Origin: Gammaproteobacteria bacterium | GTDB taxonomy: Bacteria; Gemmatimonadota; Gemmatimonadetes; Longimicrobiales; Gaopeijiaceae | Reading direction: 5' to 3' | Assembly (NCBI GenBank): GCA_028819075.1 | Contig: JAPPMM010000039.1 | Coordinates: forward strand, 1 to 64,000 | DNA length: 64,000 nt | Part shown: one piece after another, positions 25,134-31,180 of the stretch | Position numbering within the stretch: the first letter of the stretch is position 1 | How the letters are laid out: every line of letters starts with the position of its first letter | The notes under the pieces: model-generated | Database searches by the model: none | What the model saw: the letters and a program-made list of their open reading frames with translations, nothing else | Told to the model about the DNA's origin: nothing | Position numbers and translations under genes: made by a program

Positions 25134-26714
25134 CTAACCCTTCGCAATCTCCTCCGCGGCCATCAGCGACAGCGCGCAGAAGGTGAGGGTCCCGTTGGCG
25201 CAGCCGCTGGAGACGATCGTGGGCGCGCCCACCACGAAAAGGTTCTCGTGGTCGTGCGCGCGTCCCCAGCGGTCCACCACGCTGGTGGCGGGATCGTCGC
25301 CCATCCGGCAACCGCCGCCCGGATGCTCGAACAGGCGTGACGCCCGCGTGCTCATCATGCGCCCGCCCGCCGCGCGCGCGAGCTCGTCGAAGCGGTCCAG
25401 CAGGGTCTCGTGGGTGTGCGGCTCCAGGTCGAGGGTGGCCTGCCCCGCCACGTAGTCGATGCGCGGCATCGGATCGCCGTGCGCGTTGCGCATGCCCGGG
25501 TCGAGCGTGAGACGGCTATCGGGGGTGGGAATCACGTCGTAGTACGACCGGATGCGCGCGGTCGCGGTGGACCGGGTGCGCGCGCGCCAGTCGGCCATCA
25601 CCTCGTCGCCCCAGAGGACCCGCCCGTCGTCCGTCGCCAGCCGGGCTTCGCGGCCCACCGTCGATTCCCACAGCCGGATGTCGTGGCGCAGGTAGCGGTC
25701 AAGCGGCCCCGGACTCGCGAAGCGGTGCGACAGCAGGCTGTTGTTGGGAAAGATCCCCGGGTAGAGCCTCATGGGCAGCTCGATGAAGCCGCTGGCGAAC
25801 CAGTGCCCGGTCATGTAGCGCCCGACGTTGTCCGTGCTGTTGGCCAAACCGTTGGGGAAGCGGCTGTTGGCCGAAAGCAGGAGGAGATGCGAACTCCAGC
25901 TGTGGCCCGCAGCCAGCACGAAGGTTCGCGCCCGGAATTCGACGGGCTGGTCGGGGGCGTCCTGATGAAATCCCGTGGCGGTCTCCATGCGGTCCGAGCC
26001 CGATGCCAGATTCAGCGAGCGAATCAGCGTGCGGCCGTGCAGCCGGATTCGCCCCGCGGCGAGCAGGCGGTCGAACGCGAAATCCGGGGTGTACTTGGCG
26101 CCCGTCGGGCAGACCGCGCAGGTGTCGCAGCGCTGGCACACGTTGCGTCCCTGCCACGGCTCGGTGTTGCGCGCCCACGGCTGGGTCCAGAAGGGGATGC
26201 CCGCCGCGTCCGTCCACTCGCGCATGCGCTCGAGGTTCCAGGAGAGCGGCAGGGGCGGCATCGGATACGGCCTGGAACGGGGATCGTACTCGGGCGGGCC
26301 CTGCTCCCCGGCGACGCCCATGCGCTCCTCGGCCTCCTGGTAGTAGGGCTCCAGATCGTCGAAGGTGATGGGCCAGTCGTATCCGACCCCGTAGAGGGAG
26401 CGCACCCGGAAGTCCTCCGGCGAATACCGGGGCACGGCGCCCCCCCAGTGCATCGCGGCGCCCCCCAGGACCATCGACTGGTACATCTCGCCCGTGCCGG
26501 TCTGACCGGGGATGTGGTCGTTCGGGTAGGGGTTCTCGCCATACGCGAGCATGCGCGCGCGGGTCGCCGTTCTCTCTTCCAGAGAAGCCGTGCGGCCCCC
26601 CGCCTCGACGACCGTGATGGACGCCTCGGTGCGCTCCGCGAGACGTTCCGCAACCATGGCCGCGCTGATGCCGCCCCCGATGATGCAGACGTCGCTCTCG
26701 ATGACCTGGCTCAT
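25134..26714 (-). CDS. GMC family FAD oxidoreductase (gluconate dehydrogenase large-subunit type)
   Basis: A 526-residue flavoprotein. The FAD motif CIIGGGISAAMVAERLAE is at the N-terminus, GTGEMYQSMVLGGAAMHWGG is the second GMC motif, and the C-terminus has LFEHPGGGCRMGDDP and NLFVVGAPTIVSSGCANGTL. A ferredoxin-like cluster C193-x2-C196-x2-C199-x2-C202-P sits in NVCQRCDTCAVCPTGAKYT. Such proteins oxidise sugars or alcohols on the periplasmic side with a Tat-exported small subunit. The ATG overlaps the TGA of the small-subunit gene (ATGA). The substrate is not predictable. It converges with the deoxyhypusine-synthase-like gene, with 15 bp between them. Confidence 0.88.
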   Translation of the reverse strand: MSQVIESDVCIIGGGISAAMVAERLAERTEASITVVEAGGRTASLEERTATRARMLAYGENPYPNDHIPGQTGTGEMYQSMVLGGAAMHWGGAVPRYSPEDFRVRSLYGVGYDWPITFDDLEPYYQEAEERMGVAGEQGPPEYDPRSRPYPMPPLPLSWNLERMREWTDAAGIPFWTQPWARNTEPWQGRNVCQRCDTCAVCPTGAKYTPDFAFDRLLAAGRIRLHGRTLIRSLNLASGSDRMETATGFHQDAPDQPVEFRARTFVLAAGHSWSSHLLLLSANSRFPNGLANSTDNVGRYMTGHWFASGFIELPMRLYPGIFPNNSLLSHRFASPGPLDRYLRHDIRLWESTVGREARLATDDGRVLWGDEVMADWRARTRSTATARIRSYYDVIPTPDSRLTLDPGMRNAHGDPMPRIDYVAGQATLDLEPHTHETLLDRFDELARAAGGRMMSTRASRLFEHPGGGCRMGDDPATSVVDRWGRAHDHENLFVVGAPTIVSSGCANGTLTFCALSLMAAEEIAKG

Positions 26715-27295
26715 GACGCGGCTCCCGGCAGCGGGGCGGGTTCGTTTCCGGCGCCCGCGAGGCCTCTGCACTGCTGCCTGGCGATGGCTCGGCCGTAGCA
26801 GAGATCGGTCGCGATCGGGGAGGCGAAGAAGTGGGCCGCGAGCGCGACCGCGATGTGCGCGGCGTTTTCCGGCCGGCCGAAGTCGGGACCGGCCCGGCGC
26901 ACATGCGGCTCGAGGATCCGTCGCCGCTCGGACACTCCGGCCTCGGCGAACGACATCCCGAAGCGCTTGCCGCTCTCGATGTCCAGCCCGCTCAGTTGGG
27001 CGGCCCATCCGGGCCGGGGATCCGGCCCCGTGTAGACCGTCACGGGCACCAGGTAGGGATGGGGCATCTCGGCCACCGGCTCCAGCCCTTCCGACCAGAG
27101 CTCGAAGGCGGCCACCGCCCGCTCGCGGCCCTCCGCGCCCAGCTCTTCCGGCAACACCGCCTCGCCGACGGCCCGAAGCGTGGCCGGAGCGAGCGCGTCC
27201 GGGCTCTCCGCCGCGGTGGGCGCGCAACTCGGCAACGAAACCACGGCCACTGTTGCCGCGGACTGCTTCAGGAAGGTTCTGCGTGACTCGGCCAT
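26711..27295 (-). CDS. Gluconate 2-dehydrogenase subunit 3 family protein
   Basis: A 194-residue small subunit with a Tat signal SRRTFLKQSAATVAVVSLPSC; the cysteine at its end may be lipidated. The mature domain (LRAVGEAVLPEELGAEGRER, then FGMSFAEAGVSERRRIL, and FFASPIATDLCYG) matches the family that escorts and anchors a GMC flavoprotein across the membrane. The ATG at 27295 directly precedes the Tat motif. The TGA overlaps the ATG of the GMC gene, so the two are translated as a pair. A cytochrome subunit is not in view. Confidence 0.87.
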   Translation of the reverse strand: MAESRRTFLKQSAATVAVVSLPSCAPTAAESPDALAPATLRAVGEAVLPEELGAEGRERAVAAFELWSEGLEPVAEMPHPYLVPVTVYTGPDPRPGWAAQLSGLDIESGKRFGMSFAEAGVSERRRILEPHVRRAGPDFGRPENAAHIAVALAAHFFASPIATDLCYGRAIARQQCRGLAGAGNEPAPLPGAAS

Positions 27296-27411
27296 CGGGT
27301 GTTCTCTCCTTGCGCCCATGCGCCTCCGAGATGAGAAGGCATCTGCCCGCGGCGGTGGTGGAGCCGCACTCGGACAGAGTAGGAGCGACGCCCGGATCTG
27401 GCCAGCGATGA

Positions 27412-27852
27412 TGGAGAACAAAACCCGAAAGCATTAGATTCGATGAGCGGCTGCACCATCCGTCAGGACGGTCCCACCAGAACGACTACTACAGGGCGAT
27501 CCGGCGGAGTTCTGAAGCGGGCGAAAGCACATCGTTCATCGAGTTCATGCTCGGCGTGATCCTGGAGGCAGCCCGCTCGGTATCATTGAGCGACCAAGCA
27601 AGCGACCAAGTAAGCGACCAAGTTGCCGTGCTGCTGGCAGCACTGAAGACCAGCCCGAAGGCTGCCAGCGCCCTCATGGCCCAGATGAGTCTCTCGCACC
27701 GGCCATCATTTCGGAAGAGCTACCTTCGTCCGGCGATGTCGTCCGGCCTCGTGGAAATGACTCGCCCCGACGCGCCGCGGGCAAAGAATCAGAAGTATCG
27801 GCTGACGCGGCGGGGACGGGACGCGCTACTCCGGATCTCCGATTCCATCTGA
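27412..27852 (+). pseudogene. 5'-truncated Fic-type protein remnant (C-terminal domain)
   Basis: The frame opens after TGA at 27409 and reads RFDERLHHPSGRSHQNDYYR, AIRRSSEAGESTSFIEFMLG and VILEA. Then come three SDQ(A/V) repeats, a winged helix MSLSHRPSFRKSYLRPAMSS, GLVEMTRPDAPRAKNQKYRL and the end. This is the C-terminal part of the bacterial Fic family (linker, SDQV repeats, wHTH). The Fic domain itself (HxFxxGNGR) is absent. An ATG at 27547 could start a 101-residue wHTH protein, but the family sequence continues upstream without a start, which argues for a remnant. An alternative is the C-terminus of an AlbA_2-type ATP-binding protein. Confidence 0.7.
27589..27624 (+). repeat. Three tandem 12-bp repeats (SDQV codons)
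   Basis: AGCGACCAAGCA, AGCGACCAAGTA and AGCGACCAAGTT lie head to tail inside the Fic-type remnant and encode SDQA, SDQV, SDQV. Such repeats recur in this position in the family, so they are inherited rather than new. Confidence 0.85.
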
Positions 27853-27863
27853 GATTGGGACGC

Positions 27864-28604
27864 TCATCCCGGGGAGCGTCGGAATGCCGGCGCCCCGGCC
27901 AGCGACAGGAAGTCCTTCGCCATCGCCGGTCCGGCGGCTTCGTCCTCGTGCTTGAAGAAGACGAAGGCTTCGTCCCAGCCCTGCCCCTGGACGCGCTCCA
28001 TCCACCGCCCCAGCTCACCCTGGGTGTAGCCGAGGCGGCGCATGCGCAGGTAGCCCCAGGTGCCGGAGGGCAGGGGCCGGTCGGCGGGCACGCCCGGCAG
28101 CGGGTCGTCGACGTCCGCGTGCACCAGTGCGAAGTCGCGGTCGGCGAGCAGTGTTCGCACCTCGTCGTCGAACCAGGCCGGGTTGCGGAACTCGAACGCG
28201 GCGCGCGTGCGGTCGGGAAGCAGATCCAGGAACGCCGCCAGACGCCCCGCATCCTTCTTCATGTTGGGCGGCATCTGGAAGAGGATCACGCCCAGCCGCG
28301 GCCCGAGGGTGGCGCAGGTCTCGACCAGGTAGGTGGTCTCGTTGGTGCTCGAGAGGCCGAGGCGCTTGAAGTGCGTGATGCGGCGCGACGCCTTGATCGA
28401 GAAGCGGAAGCGCTCGGGGACCTGCTCGGCCCACTTCATCAGCAGATCGACCTTCGGCAGCCGATAGAAGGTGTTGTTGATCTCGACGGCGGGCAGCTCG
28501 CCGGCGTAGTGCGAGAGGAAGGCCCGCTGCGGGAGCTTCTCCGGGTAGAACCGGCCCTTCCACTCCTTGTAGGCGAAGCCGCTGGTTCCCGTCCAGATGC
28601 GCAT
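27864..28604 (-). CDS. DUF72 domain protein
   Basis: A 246-residue TIM-barrel DUF72 protein (YecE-like). Typical motifs are RIWTGTSGFAYKEWKGRFYP, FLSHYAGELPAVEINNTFYR, FRFSIKASRRITHFKRL, LGVILFQMPPNMKKD, AAFEFRNPAWFDDEV, and the C-terminal WGYLRMRRLGY and FVFFKHEDEAAGPAMA. The function of the family is unknown. The ATG at 28604 begins right at the barrel. Its stop is 11 bp from the convergent Fic-type remnant. Confidence 0.9.
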   Translation of the reverse strand: MRIWTGTSGFAYKEWKGRFYPEKLPQRAFLSHYAGELPAVEINNTFYRLPKVDLLMKWAEQVPERFRFSIKASRRITHFKRLGLSSTNETTYLVETCATLGPRLGVILFQMPPNMKKDAGRLAAFLDLLPDRTRAAFEFRNPAWFDDEVRTLLADRDFALVHADVDDPLPGVPADRPLPSGTWGYLRMRRLGYTQGELGRWMERVQGQGWDEAFVFFKHEDEAAGPAMAKDFLSLAGAPAFRRSPG

Positions 28605-28740
28605 GGCGGAATGATGCACGGGATCCGGGGGATGCGCCAGACGCCATCACTGCCGGAGCCGGGTCGTGCGGCCAGCACGTCTTGTGTCCGCCCCCGTTCC
28701 CGATAGTCTTCAACGGGTTGTCGGCGGGATCGCGCAAGAG

Positions 28741-29889
28741 ATGCCAAATGATGTGGAAAACGATGACGGGGATGTGGAAATGAAGACGTCGACCGGCTTC
28801 ACGGTCTCCGCGGGAGAAACGGTCCTGCTGCTCGGCACGACAAAGGGGGCCTTCGTGGGCCGCGCGCGCGATGGCGGCGGCTGGGAGTTGGACGGGCCGC
28901 ACTTCCCCGGCGAGGAAGTCTATGCGATGGCGTACGACGGCCGCGCCGGCCGATCGCGCCTGTGGGCGGCGCCGGGCAGCCCCTTCTGGGGGACGACGCT
29001 CCGCTTCTCCGACGACTTCGGGGCGAGTTGGTCCGGGAAGGATGAACGCCGGGTCAGGTTCCCGGAGGATTCGGAGCTCTCGCTCAAGCGCATCTGGCAG
29101 ATCCGGCCCGGTTCGGAGGCCGAGCCCGATGTGATCCGCCTTGGGGTCGAGCCCGCGTGCCTCTTCGAGTCGCGCGACGCCGGGGACTCGTGGCAGCCGG
29201 TGGAGGGCCTCCTGAACCATCCCCACCGCGAGCGCTGGCAGCCGGGCGCGGGAGGGCTTTGCCTGCACACCATCGTCGGGGACGGCGAGCCGGACGGGCG
29301 CATGATGATCGCCATCTCGGCGGCCGGCGCCTACCGGAGCGACGACGGCGGGGCCACGTGGGAGGCGCGCAACCATGGCGTGCGCGCGGAGTTCCTCCCC
29401 GACAAGCACCCCGAGTTCGGCCAGTGCGTGCACAAGATCACGCATCATCCGGCGAACCCGGGACGGCTCTTCCTGCAGAACCACTGGGGGCTCTACAGGA
29501 GCGAGAACTGGGGGGATACCTGGGTCGACATCGCCAACGGGGTCCCTTCGGACTTCGGCTTCGCCATGGCGATGCATCCGGGAGATCCCGACACCGTCTA
29601 CATCGTGCCCATAGAGTCGGACGGGTTCCGCTGCACCCCGGACGCGAAGCTGCGCGTGTACCGGACGCGCGACGGCGGGGCGAACTGGCACCCGCTCACC
29701 GAGGGGCTTCCGCAGGAGAACGCGTACGAGACGGTGCTGCGCGATGCGCTCGCGACGCTGGCGCCCGGTCAGGTGTTCTTCGGAACGCGAAGCGGCAAGG
29801 TGTACGCCTCGCGCGACGACGGCGATTCCTGGGAACTGGTGCGCGACGGGCTCCCGCCGGTGGTGTGCGTGAAGGCGTGCGTGGCGTGA
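28741..29889 (+). CDS. BNR/sialidase-like beta-propeller protein
   Basis: A 382-residue protein without a signal peptide. BNR-type Asp-box repeats are visible: RFSDDFGASW, ESRDAGDSW, YRSDDGGATWEA, YRSENWGDTWVD, YRTRDGGANWHP and ASRDDGDSWEL, spaced as in a beta-propeller. Charged residues cluster on the blades, but sialidase catalytic residues are not evident, so enzymatic activity is unproven. Two starts are possible (ATG 28741 or 28780); the first is kept. The TGA overlaps the GTG of a MoaD-like gene (GTGA), so the two are co-translated. I recall this pairing in other bacteria, but its purpose is unknown to me. Confidence 0.82.
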   Translation: MPNDVENDDGDVEMKTSTGFTVSAGETVLLLGTTKGAFVGRARDGGGWELDGPHFPGEEVYAMAYDGRAGRSRLWAAPGSPFWGTTLRFSDDFGASWSGKDERRVRFPEDSELSLKRIWQIRPGSEAEPDVIRLGVEPACLFESRDAGDSWQPVEGLLNHPHRERWQPGAGGLCLHTIVGDGEPDGRMMIAISAAGAYRSDDGGATWEARNHGVRAEFLPDKHPEFGQCVHKITHHPANPGRLFLQNHWGLYRSENWGDTWVDIANGVPSDFGFAMAMHPGDPDTVYIVPIESDGFRCTPDAKLRVYRTRDGGANWHPLTEGLPQENAYETVLRDALATLAPGQVFFGTRSGKVYASRDDGDSWELVRDGLPPVVCVKACVA

Positions 29890-30158
29890 AGGTCGTGCTC
29901 CCGGAGGCGCTGCGCGAGCTGGCCGGCGGGCGGGCGGTGGTGGAGATGGCGGTTCGGCATTCAGTCGGCGGGGTGCTGGGCGCGTTGAACGCTTCCCACC
30001 CGGGCCTCTACGACCGCCTGATGACCGAACAGGGTGCGCTGCGGCCCCATGTGAACATCTTCGTGGACGGCGAAAACATCCGCTTCACGGGAGGCCTCGG
30101 GACGCGAGTCGGGTCGGGCAGCGAGATCTTCGTGCTTCCCGCGATCAGCGGCGGATGA
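29886..30158 (+). CDS. MoaD/ThiS-like small sulfur-carrier fold protein
   Basis: A 90-residue ubiquitin-fold protein: VKVVLPEALRELAGG, then VGGVLGALNASHPGLYDRLM, PHVNIFVDGENIRF, GSEIFVLPAISGG. The C-terminal Gly-Gly is exactly terminal, as needed for adenylation and thiocarboxylate formation in MoaD and ThiS. No MoaE, MoeB or ThiF gene is close, and it overlaps the BNR-propeller gene. It may therefore supply sulfur, or be conjugated, in a pathway defined by that partner. Start is GTG at 29886. Confidence 0.82.
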   Translation: MKVVLPEALRELAGGRAVVEMAVRHSVGGVLGALNASHPGLYDRLMTEQGALRPHVNIFVDGENIRFTGGLGTRVGSGSEIFVLPAISGG

Positions 30159-30207
30159 GGAGGTGGGCCGGCGGTGGGCCCGCCCGAGCCCACGCGGGGT
30201 TGGCCGG

Positions 30208-30879
30208 ATGACCTCGGCTCGCGCGCTCTCCTTCGAGGTCGCCGGCACTTCGGTCTCGGCGCTGCTCGTGCGGCCGCGGGACGCGAGCGCGCTGCTGGTC
30301 CTCGGGCACGGCGCGGGCGCGGGCATGCGCCACGTCTTCATGGAGGAGGTCGCGGGGCTGCTGGCCGACCGCGGGGTCGCCACCTTTCGCTACCAGTTCC
30401 CCTACATGGAGGCGGGTCGGCGGTACCCCAACCCGCAGCGCATCCTGACGGCCACGGTGCGGCGGGCGGTGGCGGCGGCGCACGAGGCCGCTCCCGACCT
30501 GCCGCTGTTCGCGGGGGGCAAGTCCATGGGCGGCCGCATGACCTCGCTGGCCGCGGCGGACGCCCCGCTGGCGGGACTGCGCGGGATCGCCTTCCTGGGC
30601 TTCCCCCTGCACGGCATCGGGAAGCCGCCCGGCATCGAGCGGAGCGAACATCTCCACCAGGTCGAGCTGCCCCTGCTGTTCGTCCAGGGCACGCGCGACC
30701 GGCTGGCCAACCTGGACTTCCTGCGCCCGGTGGTCGAGCGGCTGGGGTCCCGCGCGACGCTGCACGTGGTCGAGGGCGGGGACCACTCGTTCAAGGTGCT
30801 CAAGAGAAGCGGACGCACCCACGAGGAAGTGATGGCGGAGGTGGCGGACGCGGTAGCGGGGTGGATCCGGTCGCGGTGA
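30208..30879 (+). CDS. Alpha/beta hydrolase, Tex30/KANL3-like
   Basis: A 223-residue cytoplasmic alpha/beta hydrolase. LLVLGHGAGAGMRH forms the oxyanion region, FAGGKSMGGRMTSLAA carries the nucleophile elbow GKSMGG, LLFVQGTRDRL supplies the acid and VVEGGDHSFKV the histidine. This small family (YcjY/Tex30-like) has no fixed substrate. The start is ATG 30208, 49 bp after the MoaD-like gene. The stop codon falls inside a 23-bp tandem repeat that continues past the gene, so the last residues (GWIRSR) derive from repeat sequence. Confidence 0.85.
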   Translation: MTSARALSFEVAGTSVSALLVRPRDASALLVLGHGAGAGMRHVFMEEVAGLLADRGVATFRYQFPYMEAGRRYPNPQRILTATVRRAVAAAHEAAPDLPLFAGGKSMGGRMTSLAAADAPLAGLRGIAFLGFPLHGIGKPPGIERSEHLHQVELPLLFVQGTRDRLANLDFLRPVVERLGSRATLHVVEGGDHSFKVLKRSGRTHEEVMAEVADAVAGWIRSR

Positions 30880-30918
30880 CGGGGTGGATCCGGTCGCGGT
30901 GACGGGGTGGATCCGGGC
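30858..30918. repeat. 23-bp tandem repeat across the 3' end of the hydrolase gene
   Basis: The unit GGGGTGGATCCGGTCGCGGT plus GAC occurs at 30858 and 30881, with a partial third copy from 30904. The hydrolase stop TGA (30877-30879) sits inside unit 1. Unit 2 would extend the protein if the frame shifted. Confidence 0.85.
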
Positions 30919-31001
30919 ACGCCTGGGTGGATGCCGTCGCGGTGGCTCCTGAAGACCCGATCCAAGGCCAGCGTCCAACCCCACCGAAACCCTCGCCAGC
31001 G

Positions 31002-31052
31002 TGTTGCAAAACCGTAAATGCAACAATATGTTGCCTTTTCGAAAATGCAACA
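31002..31052. repeat. Second palindrome array, two 24-bp units, 27-bp period
   Basis: Units TGTTGC-N12-GCAACA start at 31002 and 31029, with spacer ATA, the same 27-bp period as the array at 8112. The right flank CCGTGCAGAGGGTCC matches the other flank (GCnGAGGGnCC). It lies in the 301-bp gap between the stops of two convergent genes (30879 and 31181). Apart from this array and the 23-bp tandem repeat, no gene or other signal was found in that gap. Confidence 0.85.
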
Positions 31053-31180
31053 CCGTGCAGAGGGTCCTGGAGAGGGGTGTACTCTCGCGGCCGAGGGTCC
31101 CATCGCTCGCAGCTATCACGCCCCCCGTGCGTAGCCGTCATTTGCCGAATGCAGCGGCGATTCGCCGACGACGTGGCCGG

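Noticed and set aside
28015-29691. Long minus-strand frame across DUF72 and the BNR propeller gene
   Set aside because: It is explained by codon bias opposite the two real genes and shows no domain.
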